Assembly: GCA_023259135.1 (NCBI GenBank)
Contig: JAHFQX010000030.1
Span: forward strand, 1-33,104
Source of the DNA: Betaproteobacteria bacterium
Lineage (GTDB): Bacteria; Pseudomonadota; Gammaproteobacteria; Burkholderiales; JAHFQX01
Length of the DNA stretch: 33,104 nt
Direction: 5' to 3'
Both the position numbers and the translations under genes were made by a program. Positions 17,549-26,192 of the stretch are shown here, in pieces. How positions within the stretch are numbered: the first letter of the stretch is position 1; each line of letters begins with the position of its first letter. Below the pieces are notes generated by a model that saw nothing but the letters and a program-made list of their open reading frames with translations, did not search any database and was not told the DNA's origin.

Positions 17549-19099
17549 GTGGCCGGTGAAATAAGCTTTTTCTACCATTTGGCTGACGCCCTCGGCGGGC
17601 GGGAAATCCTGTATTCGTTGGCAGGTTCGTTGCTGGCTTGGGGTCTGACGTATCGCTTTCGCCCCGAAGATCGCGGCACTTTGTATCACACCTTGGGAGT
17701 TCTCGTTCTGGGTGTGATCGGGCTGGTCGTGGCCGCCACGACGGCTTGGCTGGGCTCGGCAGGGTTGGCCGGAGGGCTGCGGGAAGCCGCCGTCCTGGTA
17801 TTTGGCATCGGCGTCATCCGCCTGTTCGGCTTGTTGGCGTTTCGTCTGGTATTGCCGAGGCTGAGGATCGCACCGCCCCAGATTCTGGAAGATATCCTGG
17901 TCATCGTTGCCTACGCCGCTTGGGGGATGGTCCGGTTGCGCCACGCGGGCATGGATCTGAGCGGGATTGTCACGACTTCTGCCCTCATCACCGCGGTGGT
18001 GGCGTTTGCCATGCAGGACACCCTCGGCAATATCCTGGGGGGGCTGGCTCTCGAACTGGACAACTCCGTCGAGATCGGGGACTGGGTCAAAGTCGATGAT
18101 GTCAGCGGTAGGGTGATGGACATCCGCTGGCGTTCTACTTCGGTGCAAACCCGCAACGGCGAGACCGTGGTGATTCCCAACAGCTTGCTGATGAAGAGCA
18201 AGTTCAGCGTGTTGGGTCGGCAGGTTGGTTCCACCCTGCAATGGCGTCGTGCGGTCGGCTTCAACGTGGACTTGGCCACGGCTCCGGCCAGGGTGGTCGG
18301 CATCGTCGAGCAAGCCCTGCATGGCGCCCGCATTCCCCACGTCGCGGAAGACCCGGCGCCGAACTGCGTGTTGATGGATTTCGAAGCAGGCTATGGCCAT
18401 TACGTTCTACGCTACTGGCTGACCGATCCGGCGCTGGACGATCCCACCGACAGCGCGGTGCGGATCCACGCCCTGACCGCATTGCAGCGGGCCGGCATTC
18501 GCCTGGCCGTGGCGGAGTACCGCGTTCACTCGGTCAAGGAAGGGGAGAAGCACCGGGAGGAAGTCCGGCAGCGGGAATTGGCGCGGCGCCTGGAAGCCTT
18601 GGAACGGGTCGATTTGTTTTCCGGCTTGACCGGAGCGGAGCTACAGACCCTGGCCGGGCAGCTTTCCTTCGCTCCCTTCGCCCAGGGGGACATCATTACC
18701 CGGCAAGGAGCGGTGGCCCATTGGCTCTATTTGCTGGTGTCCGGGACGGCGGAGGTTTGGTTCGAGGAGCCTGGAGGGCAAAAGCGCTTGGTCAATACCC
18801 TGCAAGAGGGGAGCGTGTTCGGCGAAATGGGCCTCATGACCGGGGCTCCCCGCTCCGCCACGGTTATTGCCGGTACCGACGCGGCCTGTTACCGCCTCGA
18901 CAAGGCCGGGCTCCAGGAGATTTTGGAATCCCGTCCCGCCATCGCCGAAAACATCGCCGCGATTTTGGCGTCCCGCAGTACCGCCTTGGAGACCGCCCGC
19001 CACGCTGCCGAGGCCGCAAGCGGCATCGGTAGGCAGCGCTCCGATTTGCTGGAAAGGATTCGCGGATTCTTCCATCTTGGGAGTGTAGACGCGACATGA
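17549..19099 (+). CDS. MscS-type channel with C-terminal cyclic-nucleotide-binding domain
   Basis: 516 residues. Four or so N-terminal hydrophobic helices (about 15-150) lead into the MscS pore helix and beta domain (QDTLGNILGGLALELDNSVEIGDWVKV at 156-182, then TSVQTRNGETVVIPNS). A CRP-like cyclic-nucleotide-binding domain occupies about 352-460. Its phosphate cassette FGEMGLMTGAPRSATV (424-439) keeps Glu426 and Arg435, so nucleotide binding is plausible. It acts in the inner membrane, perhaps as a nucleotide-gated osmotic channel. The start is GTG 17549 after GGGAGG. It overlaps the next gene by ATGA. The 137 bases between the terminator and this start hold no other feature I can support. 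Confidence 0.93.
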   Translation: MAGEISFFYHLADALGGREILYSLAGSLLAWGLTYRFRPEDRGTLYHTLGVLVLGVIGLVVAATTAWLGSAGLAGGLREAAVLVFGIGVIRLFGLLAFRLVLPRLRIAPPQILEDILVIVAYAAWGMVRLRHAGMDLSGIVTTSALITAVVAFAMQDTLGNILGGLALELDNSVEIGDWVKVDDVSGRVMDIRWRSTSVQTRNGETVVIPNSLLMKSKFSVLGRQVGSTLQWRRAVGFNVDLATAPARVVGIVEQALHGARIPHVAEDPAPNCVLMDFEAGYGHYVLRYWLTDPALDDPTDSAVRIHALTALQRAGIRLAVAEYRVHSVKEGEKHREEVRQRELARRLEALERVDLFSGLTGAELQTLAGQLSFAPFAQGDIITRQGAVAHWLYLLVSGTAEVWFEEPGGQKRLVNTLQEGSVFGEMGLMTGAPRSATVIAGTDAACYRLDKAGLQEILESRPAIAENIAAILASRSTALETARHAAEAASGIGRQRSDLLERIRGFFHLGSVDAT

Positions 19100-20766
19100 T
19101 CCGGATTCGGGAGCTATCGGTGGCGGTGGCCCTGGCCGGACTGCTGACGTCTTCCGCAGCGCTCGGCCAGCGGCTCTACAACTCGGCGGTGGCGAGTTCC
19201 CATCCACTGGCCAGCGCCGCGGGCTACCGCATTCTAGGACAGGGCGGCAATGCTTTCGATGCGGCGGTGGCCGTGGCGGCGGCCCTGGCCGTGGTCGAAC
19301 CCTATGCTTCAGGGTTGGGGGGTGGTGGATTTTGGTTGCTGCACCGAGCCTCCGACGGGTTCGAGGTCCTGGTGGATGGCCGGGAAACGGCTCCAGGGGG
19401 GGCCACTGTCGATATGTACCAGGGCGAGGCCGGACCTCCCGCGCCCCAGGCGTCGTTACAGGGTCCCCGGGCCGCCGGAATCCCCGGGACTCCGGCGGCG
19501 CTGGCGTGGGTTGCCCGCCGTTACGGCAAGCTGCCCCTGGCCCGCACCCTGGCCCCGGCCATCGGTTACGCGGAGCAGGGATTTTCGGTGGACAGCCGCT
19601 ACCTTGCGGCTGCCCGCGCCAGAGCAAGCCTGTTGGCCCAATACTCGGCCAGCGCCGGGATATTTCTGCGGCACGGCGCGGTCCCCGCGGCGGGATTTGT
19701 CCTCAGGCAGCCTGAGCTGGCCGACACCTTGCGGCGCTTGGCCCGCCACGGGCGGGACGGTTTTTACCGGGGGCCAGTGGCCGATAAATTGGTGAGGGCG
19801 GCGCAAAACAACGGCGGGATTTGGCAACGCCGCGATCTGGAGCGATACCGGGTCATGGAACGAACCCCGGTGGTGTTTACGCACCGGGGCGCGAGGATTG
19901 TCTCCGCGCCCCTGCCGTCTTCCGGCGGGCTGGTGTTGGCCCAGGCCCTGAATATCCTGGAGGCGTTGCCCAGCCAGGGGGGCGAGGAGGCGGAGCGTGC
20001 CCACTACCGGGTGGAGGCGCTGCGCCGGGCCTACCAGGACCGGGCCCGCTATCTCGGAGACCCGGATTTCGTGAACGTTCCGGTGGCTCGGCTGCTCTCC
20101 AAGAGCTATGCCCGGGAACGGGCGGCCGACATTATTCCGGGCCGAGCCACGCCGAGCGATACCCTGGAAGGCCCGGTGAGACCGGAGGGCGGGAACACCA
20201 CCCACTTTTCCATCGTGGATCGGGACGGGAACCGGGTGGCGGTGACCCTCAGCATCAATACCCCATTCGGTTCCGGATTCGTGGCCGAAGGCACCGGGGT
20301 GCTGCTCAACAATGAGATGGACGATTTTGCCGTGGCTCCCGGAGTCCCCAATGCCTATGGCTTGGTCGGGGCCGCCGCCAATGCCATCGCTCCCGGCAAA
20401 CGGCCGCTATCCAGTATGTCGCCTACCTTTGTCGAGGATCATCGCGGTATCCTGGTGCTGGGAACTCCGGGGGGCTCCCGGATCATCAGCATGGTGTATC
20501 TCGGAATCCTGGAATACCTGAGCCAGGCCGTTCCCGATCCCCTGGGCGTCGTGACGGCCTCGCGCTTTCACCATCAATTCCTGCCGGACCGGGTGGAGGT
20601 GGAGCCGGGGGCCTTTTCCTCGGAATGGGTGGCGGCTCTCGCCGCCAAGGGCCATCGGGTGGAGACCGGCCCCCGCCGCTGGGGTAATATGCAGGCGGTA
20701 TGGGTGGACAAAGCTTCCCGCACCGCGCTGTCGGCCGGCGATCCCCGGGGGGCGGTCGGCTACTGA
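19096..20766 (+). CDS. ggt: Gamma-glutamyltransferase, periplasmic
   Basis: 556 residues. An N-terminal signal peptide (hydrophobic 8-22, likely cut after AALG) suggests export. The proenzyme cleaves itself before Thr368 in [11 protein letters not shown], giving a small subunit of 189 residues that contains LNNEMDDF and RPLSSMSPT, the oxyanion region. It transfers or hydrolyses the gamma-glutamyl group of glutathione. It is coupled to the channel gene by ATGA, an unusual partner. Confidence 0.95.
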   Translation: MIRIRELSVAVALAGLLTSSAALGQRLYNSAVASSHPLASAAGYRILGQGGNAFDAAVAVAAALAVVEPYASGLGGGGFWLLHRASDGFEVLVDGRETAPGGATVDMYQGEAGPPAPQASLQGPRAAGIPGTPAALAWVARRYGKLPLARTLAPAIGYAEQGFSVDSRYLAAARARASLLAQYSASAGIFLRHGAVPAAGFVLRQPELADTLRRLARHGRDGFYRGPVADKLVRAAQNNGGIWQRRDLERYRVMERTPVVFTHRGARIVSAPLPSSGGLVLAQALNILEALPSQGGEEAERAHYRVEALRRAYQDRARYLGDPDFVNVPVARLLSKSYARERAADIIPGRATPSDTLEGPVRPEGGNTTHFSIVDRDGNRVAVTLSINTPFGSGFVAEGTGVLLNNEMDDFAVAPGVPNAYGLVGAAANAIAPGKRPLSSMSPTFVEDHRGILVLGTPGGSRIISMVYLGILEYLSQAVPDPLGVVTASRFHHQFLPDRVEVEPGAFSSEWVAALAAKGHRVETGPRRWGNMQAVWVDKASRTALSAGDPRGAVGY

Positions 20767-20815
20767 GGCACGGACCAATCGGGTATCATGGGCGCTTTTC
20801 AAACCCCACTGCCCC

Positions 20816-21784
20816 ATGAAGACCACTTTCCTGGATTTCGAGCAACCTCTGGCCGAGCTGGAAGCCAAGATCGAGGAGTTGCGCTACGTTCAGGACGACT
20901 CGGCGGTGGATATTTCCGAGGAAATCGATCGCCTGCGGAAGAAAAGCCAGTCGCTGGCCAAGGAGATCTACGGCAAGCTCAACCCTTGGCAGATCTCCCA
21001 AGTGGCCCGTCATCCGCAACGGCCCTATACCCTGGATTATATTCAGGCGCTATGCACCGATTTCGAGGAACTGCATGGCGACCGGGCCTTTGCCGACGAT
21101 CCGGCCATCGTCGGGGGCTGGGCTCGCTTCAACGGCCAGACCGTGATGGTGATCGGCCAGCAGAAGGGGCGCGATACCAAGGAAAAGATTTACCGCAATT
21201 TCGGCATGCCTCGTCCGGAGGGCTATCGCAAGGCGATGCGCCTGATGCGGCTGGCGGAGAAGTTTGGCGCGCCGTTGTTGACCTTTGTCGATACTCCCGG
21301 CGCCTATCCCGGAGTGGGGGCGGAAGAGCGGGGGCAATCGGAAGCCATCGGCCGCAATCTCTATGTCATGGCGGAATTGAAAACTCCCATCATCGCCACG
21401 GTGATCGGCGAGGGCGGCTCCGGAGGAGCCCTGGCCATTGCCGTTTCCGATCTGACTTTCATGCTCCAGTACGCGACCTACTCGGTCATTTCCCCCGAAG
21501 GCTGCGCTTCTATTCTATGGAAAAGCGCCGAGCACGCTCCGCTGGCGGCCGAGACCCTGGGGATTACCGCCACCCGGCTCAAAACCCTGGGCCTTATCGA
21601 CCGCATCGTCAGCGAGCCTTTGGGAGGCGCCCATCGAGATCACGCGGCGATGTTCCAAACCCTGCGGCGGGTGCTGACCGACGGCTTGCGCCAGCTTCAG
21701 GAAAAGTCTTCCTCCGATCTGCTCAAGGACCGTTTTCACCGGCTCATGGGCTATGGCAAGTTCAAGCAAGCGGCCTCCCGTTGA
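20816..21784 (+). CDS. accA: Acetyl-CoA carboxylase carboxyltransferase subunit alpha
   Basis: 322 residues, close to the usual 315-320. It forms the carboxyltransferase with AccD for malonyl-CoA synthesis, the first step of fatty acid synthesis. Visible family motifs are [18 protein letters not shown] at the N-terminus, GHRAF-type [13 protein letters not shown], and [23 protein letters not shown] -10-like TATCAT at 20783-20788 lies just upstream. The 3' end overlaps tilS by 32 bases. Confidence 0.97.
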   Translation: MKTTFLDFEQPLAELEAKIEELRYVQDDSAVDISEEIDRLRKKSQSLAKEIYGKLNPWQISQVARHPQRPYTLDYIQALCTDFEELHGDRAFADDPAIVGGWARFNGQTVMVIGQQKGRDTKEKIYRNFGMPRPEGYRKAMRLMRLAEKFGAPLLTFVDTPGAYPGVGAEERGQSEAIGRNLYVMAELKTPIIATVIGEGGSGGALAIAVSDLTFMLQYATYSVISPEGCASILWKSAEHAPLAAETLGITATRLKTLGLIDRIVSEPLGGAHRDHAAMFQTLRRVLTDGLRQLQEKSSSDLLKDRFHRLMGYGKFKQAASR

Positions 21785-23111
21785 GCTGCTCGACAGCGTA
21801 GCGAAACAACTGCGCCACCGGGTGGTTCCGGGCCAGCGGCTGTTGCTGGGGTTGAGCGGGGGTCTGGATTCGGCGGTACTGCTGGACTTGCTGTGGCGTC
21901 TTGCCCCGCATTTCCCATTCTCGCTCTCCGCTCTTCACGTCCATCACGGCCTCAGCTCCAGCGCCGATGCATGGCGGAGTTTTTGCGAAGGGCTGTGCCT
22001 GCGCTCCGGCATTCCTCTGCGTGTGGTGACGGTGCATGTCCCGCGCCGCGATGGACAAGGGTTGGAGGCGGCGGCCCGGGAAGCCCGTTACCGGGCATTC
22101 GGCGAGCAAGATACCGATTGGGTGCTGCTGGGGCATCACCGGGATGACCAGGCTGAGACGGTGTTGTTGCAACTGTTCCGGGGAGCGGGGGCGGACGGCT
22201 TGGCGGCCATGCCGGCGGCGCGGGAGCTTGGCCTTGGGCTTCGGTTGCTGCGCCCCCTGCTGGAGGCGACGCGCGGCCAACTGGAGGATTATGCCCGGCA
22301 GCGGGGCCTCGATTGGGTGGAAGACGAAAGCAATCTGGATACCGGGCTGCGCCGGAATTTTCTGCGCCATCGGGTATTGCCCTTGCTGGAGGAGGGCTTT
22401 CCCGGCTGCCGTAAAAGCTTGGCCCGCTCCGCTGGGTATTGGGCGGAGGCTTCCGGATTGCTGGAGGAGTTGGCGGCCCTGGATGCTCGGGATGCGGTGG
22501 CGGATGGCTGTCTAAAACTGGCCATCCCGGAGCGCTTGTCTTTGCCCCGCGCCAAAAATCTATTGCGGTATTTCCTGCGAGGGCATGGGGTCAGGGCTCG
22601 AGCCGCGGTTTTGGAAGAAGCTTTGCGCCAGGCCTTGCGGGCGGACGCCGATGCCCAGGTGTGCATCCCGCTGGGAAACATGGAACTGCGCCGTTATTCC
22701 GGAGCCTTGTGGCTGGTGCCCCGCCGCCGGGAACCGGATCGTTTGCCGGCACGCTGGCCTTGGAGCGGGGAGGTCCGCTTGGCGCTGGGGCCGGGGCTGG
22801 GAGTGTTGGAGATGCGGGCTGGCGAAGGGCAGGGAATCAGCCTGGCGCGACTCACGGAAGCATCGGTGACGGTGCGCCGGCGGGCCGGAGGAGAATGCAT
22901 TCGCCCGGATGCCCAACGTCCTCGCCGCACCTTGAAAAACTTGCTGCGGGAGTCCGGCATGCCTCCCTGGCGGCGGCAGCGGCTGCCCTTGCTGTATAGC
23001 GGGGAGACGCTGGTGTGGGTTCCGGGGGTGGGGACGGAATGGGACTACCGCGCCTTGCCTGGAGAGCCATCGGTAGCCCCGGCTTGGCTGGAGCCCGCCA
23101 ATTCGTCATAA
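21753..23111 (+). CDS. tilS: tRNA(Ile)-lysidine synthase
   Basis: 452 residues. It attaches lysine to cytidine 34 of the AUA-reading tRNA(Ile) using ATP. The PP-loop motif SGGLDS is at residues 35-40, followed by HVHHGL and [21 protein letters not shown] central substrate-binding domain and C-terminal TilS domain follow. The ATG at 21753 lies 32 bases inside accA; it places the P-loop at the usual distance from the N-terminus. The accA-tilS order is common in gammaproteobacteria. Confidence 0.95.
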   Translation: MASSSKRPPVELLDSVAKQLRHRVVPGQRLLLGLSGGLDSAVLLDLLWRLAPHFPFSLSALHVHHGLSSSADAWRSFCEGLCLRSGIPLRVVTVHVPRRDGQGLEAAAREARYRAFGEQDTDWVLLGHHRDDQAETVLLQLFRGAGADGLAAMPAARELGLGLRLLRPLLEATRGQLEDYARQRGLDWVEDESNLDTGLRRNFLRHRVLPLLEEGFPGCRKSLARSAGYWAEASGLLEELAALDARDAVADGCLKLAIPERLSLPRAKNLLRYFLRGHGVRARAAVLEEALRQALRADADAQVCIPLGNMELRRYSGALWLVPRRREPDRLPARWPWSGEVRLALGPGLGVLEMRAGEGQGISLARLTEASVTVRRRAGGECIRPDAQRPRRTLKNLLRESGMPPWRRQRLPLLYSGETLVWVPGVGTEWDYRALPGEPSVAPAWLEPANSS

Positions 23112-23164
23112 TTCTGCTGCGTCATAATTCCACTGTTGCCCCTATTCTAGAATAGTTGCATACT
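23104..23164 (+). promoter_or_regulatory. Candidate promoter with palindromic operator and direct repeats
   Basis: The 11-mer CGTCATAATTC occurs twice, at 23104-23114 and 23120-23130. Next comes TTGCCC (23136-23141), a 17-base spacer and CATACT (23159-23164), a moderate sigma70 match. The perfect palindrome CTATTCTAGAATAG (23142-23155) fills most of the spacer, directly after the -35. This suggests a regulator binding inside the promoter of the two-gene envelope operon. Confidence 0.45.
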
Positions 23165-23200
23165 TTGGCCGTCTGCTTGCCCGTGATTTTCGGAGGTATC

Positions 23201-24538
23201 ATGGTTGCCGCTCGTATTTTGTGGCTCACCTGCTTTTTGTGGCTTTCCCTGGCCCCGTCCTGGGCCCTCGCACAAGCCGTCGTCGATGAAATCCGAACCC
23301 TGGTGCGGGATGGGCGTTCGGCGGAGGCTTATGCTCTGGGCAAGCAAAATCCGGATGAATTGGGCAACCCCCAGTTCGATCTGGCATTTGGCATCGCCGC
23401 CATCAACAGCGGCCACGCCGCGGAAGGGGTGCTGGCCCTGGAGCGCTATGTGTTGCAGGCGGCCGACGACCTCAATGCCCGGCTGGAATTGGCCCGGGGC
23501 TATTTCGTCTTGGGAGACGATTTACGGGCCAAGGAAGAATTCGGCCATGTGTTGGCCTCCCAGCCCAGCGCCGAGGTGCGAACCAATATCGAACGCTTTT
23601 TGGATGCCATCCGTTCCCGGGAATCTCAGTACCGGCCGACCGCGGCTTTGTACGTGGAGGCCGGTTACGGCTACGACGACAACATCAACGGCGGCGTAGG
23701 CAGCAACAATCTGGTGCTGCCCAACGGCGCGGCGGTGGTCGTGGGCAATGCTTTCGTCAAGACCCGCGATCGTTTCCTGCATTTGGCGACCGGCGCCAAC
23801 GGCACTCTGCCGCTGGCCCCCGGCGTGGCCCTGTTCGGAGCCGCCAGCCTGAGCGCCAAGCAGCACGACACCAAAAGCCCGCTCGACCAGGAAAGCTTGG
23901 GCTTCACCGGTGGCGCTTCGTTTCTCCGGGAAAAAGATCTGTTCCGGGTGGGGCTTGGGCTGGATTCTCTTAGCGTGGAGAACAGCCGCTACCGGGATGT
24001 TTGGAGTCTTTCCGGGGAATGGCACCGCCAACTGGATGAATTGCAAGGCGTGAGCGGTTTTGTTCAACTTTCGGATATCCAATATACGGCGGCCAACCAG
24101 GTGCGGGATGCTTCCTTCAATACCTTGGGAGCCGGCTACCGGCGTGCTTTCATTCATCCCTGGCGCCCGCTCTTGAGCGCCAGCGCTTACGGGGGGCGGG
24201 AGGACGTGCGTTCCGCGGCGCGCGGCGATTTGTCCCGGGATGTGCTGGGTACTCGGCTGGCCGTGAGTTTCACGCCGGTCCCGCGCTGGTCCTTGGGGGT
24301 GGGATTGAGTTATCAGGAAAGCCGTTATGCCGGAGGAGATCCCTTGCCGGTCGGCTTCACGCCTTTACCGCCGCGGCGGGATTCTTACGAGGCGGCGGAT
24401 GCGGTGCTGGGCTATGCCATCAGCCGGGAGCTCAGCATTCGGGGAGAAATCGTTACTTCTCGCAATCGATCCAACAATGCCTTGTATCAATACGACCGGA
24501 ATGTGGCGGCCATCAAGCTGCGCTACGACTTCAAATAG
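23201..24538 (+). CDS. TPR plus outer-membrane beta-barrel protein (Slam/DUF560-like architecture)
   Basis: 445 residues. A signal peptide (residues 1-24, cut after WALA) is followed by a helical TPR-like region (about 55-135, e.g. DLNARLELARGYFVLGDDLRAKEEF). From about 145 to the end the sequence alternates in short amphipathic strands, starting ALYVEAGYGYDDNIN and ending AAIKLRYDFK, as in an outer-membrane barrel. This order (periplasmic TPR then barrel) matches the Slam/DUF560 group of surface-protein translocators, but I cannot confirm the family by eye. ATG 23201 follows a perfect GGAGG. The FecR-domain gene begins 10 bases after its stop. Confidence 0.7.
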   Translation: MVAARILWLTCFLWLSLAPSWALAQAVVDEIRTLVRDGRSAEAYALGKQNPDELGNPQFDLAFGIAAINSGHAAEGVLALERYVLQAADDLNARLELARGYFVLGDDLRAKEEFGHVLASQPSAEVRTNIERFLDAIRSRESQYRPTAALYVEAGYGYDDNINGGVGSNNLVLPNGAAVVVGNAFVKTRDRFLHLATGANGTLPLAPGVALFGAASLSAKQHDTKSPLDQESLGFTGGASFLREKDLFRVGLGLDSLSVENSRYRDVWSLSGEWHRQLDELQGVSGFVQLSDIQYTAANQVRDASFNTLGAGYRRAFIHPWRPLLSASAYGGREDVRSAARGDLSRDVLGTRLAVSFTPVPRWSLGVGLSYQESRYAGGDPLPVGFTPLPPRRDSYEAADAVLGYAISRELSIRGEIVTSRNRSNNALYQYDRNVAAIKLRYDFK

Positions 24539-24548
24539 GGAGTATGGG

Positions 24549-25844
24549 ATGGAACAACGCGCCAAATTTTCCTGCCTTGCTGGTCTGGGCCTGATGGCCG
24601 CGATTGCGGCCCCCTCTCTTCATGCCGCGCCGGCGGGACGGGTGCTCGCCGCCGCCGGCGCGCCGACGGCGGTGCGCGACGGCGCGGAAATCAAATTATC
24701 TCCGGGAGTGGTCATCGAAGACCGCGATGTGCTATCCACGGGACCGGGGGCCACTTTGCAAGTGCGCTTTACCGACGATAGCATCGTTGCGTTGCGGGAG
24801 CGCAGCCAGTTGCGCATCGACGAATATCGCTTCGAGGATAAAGGAAGCGGCGCGCAACGGGCGTTTTTCAGCTTGGTCAAGGGCGGATTCCGTACCCTGA
24901 CGGGACTCATCGGCCGGACCCGCCATGACGATTACAAGGTGTCCACGCCGACCGCCACCATCGGCATCCGTGGCACCCATTTCGCCCTGGCCGAGTGCCA
25001 GCAGAATTGCCGGGCCGGGGATGGCAGCTTGGCGCCAGACGGTCTCTATGGGAGCGTTCTGGGGCCCGCTTCCGGGACCAACAGGATTGCCGTCGCCAAC
25101 GCCGCGGGGGAAACCTTAATCGGACAGAACCAGCACTTTTACGTCGCCGATAGCCAGACCGGTCCTAAGTTCCTATTGGAACCCCCGGGGTTCTTGCTGG
25201 ATCGGCTTGGGGGGGTCAAACCCAGTTCCTCCGCCAAGCTGGCCGAGGCGGGAAGCGCCAGCAGGGGCGATATCACGGCGGAAAGCCGTGTCCAGACTCC
25301 GCCTCCACCCCTGGCCCAGGTCAGCCAAGCCACTATTCAGACCCCGTTCATCGCCACCCAAGGGGTGCAGGCTTCGGGGATGTCCGCCGCCCTGTCCGTC
25401 AGCGAGCAGGCGGTCCAGTTCCAGCCGGTGGGCAGCTCGGGGCTGATTCGCGGGCAATTGGTGTGGTTGACTTCCAACGACTTGGATCTGCATTTGCGGT
25501 TGCCGGGTGGGGGACATGTCTATTACGGGAATACCACGGTCACTCAGGGTGGGGGGACTTTCAAGCTGGATCGCGACAACCTGGGGGGAACCATCAATGT
25601 GCCCCCCAACAAAAGAATCGAGAACATCGCCAGCAGCGGGACTCCTCCGGCGGGAACTTATGCTTTTTACGTGCATAATTTCAACGGACCCTCGGTCTCC
25701 CCGGTGTTGACGGTGACGGGGGATGGCGGTGTCACGGCGCGCACCCATAACGTTCCGGTGTTGGCCCCTCGAGCGGTTTCTTCGAACTACAATGTGATTT
25801 ACAGCCCGGGAGTTGCTCCGGTCTATACGACTACGTCGCCCTAA
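24549..25844 (+). CDS. Exported FecR-domain protein with C-terminal beta-sandwich-like domain
   Basis: 431 residues. A signal peptide (1-26, cut after SLHA) is followed by a FecR domain at about 45-145 (GDVLSTGPGATLQVRFTDDSIVALRERSQLRI ... KVSTPTATIGIRGTHF, in part). A Pro/Ser/Thr-rich linker (about 225-285) leads to a C-terminal domain with LVWLTSNDLDLHLRLPGGGHVYYGN and THNFNG-like pieces, resembling the YfaP/DUF2135 beta-sandwich. No membrane helix or lipobox is seen, so it is not a classical anti-sigma FecR. It may be periplasmic or moved to the surface by the partner barrel. The start ATG 24549 has GGGAG upstream. Confidence 0.75.
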   Translation: MEQRAKFSCLAGLGLMAAIAAPSLHAAPAGRVLAAAGAPTAVRDGAEIKLSPGVVIEDRDVLSTGPGATLQVRFTDDSIVALRERSQLRIDEYRFEDKGSGAQRAFFSLVKGGFRTLTGLIGRTRHDDYKVSTPTATIGIRGTHFALAECQQNCRAGDGSLAPDGLYGSVLGPASGTNRIAVANAAGETLIGQNQHFYVADSQTGPKFLLEPPGFLLDRLGGVKPSSSAKLAEAGSASRGDITAESRVQTPPPPLAQVSQATIQTPFIATQGVQASGMSAALSVSEQAVQFQPVGSSGLIRGQLVWLTSNDLDLHLRLPGGGHVYYGNTTVTQGGGTFKLDRDNLGGTINVPPNKRIENIASSGTPPAGTYAFYVHNFNGPSVSPVLTVTGDGGVTARTHNVPVLAPRAVSSNYNVIYSPGVAPVYTTTSP

Positions 25845-25878
25845 TGATGATCCCCGCGGCAATTTAAGGTTTGGCTTC

Positions 25879-25909
25879 CCACCCGCCGGGGTGGGCGGGT
25901 GGTGCTTTT
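25879..25909 (+). terminator. Intrinsic terminator of the barrel/FecR operon
   Basis: CCACCCGCC (25879-25887) and GGCGGGTGG (25894-25902) form a perfect 9-bp GC-rich stem with a 6-base loop, followed by TGCTTTT. The T-run is short, so termination may be partial. It lies 35 bases after the FecR-domain stop codon. Confidence 0.75.
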
Positions 25910-26004
25910 CTGGGCCTTTCATTACAATTTCCGATCCGTAGCCCCGTGGCGGCCCGCTTGTGTCGAGGATTTCGAGCGGACTGGTCGAGCACCAGGAGAA
26001 GGTC

Positions 26005-26106
26005 ATGTCCTTGCGGAAGCTGCCGCAGGTTTTGCGGCATTGTCGGTCCGGCATGCCGGTTCGGGCGTCGATCCGCGCTCAATTTGAGGGAAGGGGAAAG
26101 GTTTGA
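26005..26106 (+). CDS. Micro-ORF 1 before the acyl-CoA operon
   Basis: A 33-residue frame starting MSLRKLPQVLRHCRSG and ending FEGRGKV, strongly basic. ATG 26005 has AGGAG at 25994-25998, 6 bases upstream. Its TGA overlaps the TTG of a second micro-ORF (TTGA at 26103-26106). It is unlike any protein I know. It sits in a 348-base gap between the FecR-domain gene and the acyl-CoA dehydrogenase and could be a leader peptide or chance. Confidence 0.3.
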   Translation: MSLRKLPQVLRHCRSGMPVRASIRAQFEGRGKV

Positions 26107-26165
26107 CCCAATCCAGCTATGCCGTCGCCGCCCAGGTTGATAAAGAGCGGGCAAGCAAAAAATAA
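26103..26165 (+). CDS. Micro-ORF 2 before the acyl-CoA operon
   Basis: A 20-residue frame from TTG 26103 to TAA 26165, reading MTQSSYAVAAQ and ending KERASKK. A purine stretch AGGGGAAAGG sits just before the TTG. It overlaps micro-ORF 1 by four bases and ends 27 bases before the acyl-CoA dehydrogenase start. Unknown function; may be chance. Confidence 0.25.
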   Translation: MTQSSYAVAAQVDKERASKK

Positions 26166-26192
26166 ATCCACGTTTCATTGAAGGAGAGCATC

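Noticed and set aside
25900-25928. sigma70 promoter with TACAAT at 25923-25928
   Set aside because: The -35 at the right distance (TGGTGC) is poor and lies inside the terminator stem.
25173-26054. 293-codon minus-strand frame across the FecR-domain gene end and the following gap
   Set aside because: It runs through the terminator hairpin, has no plausible start and lacks recognisable domains.
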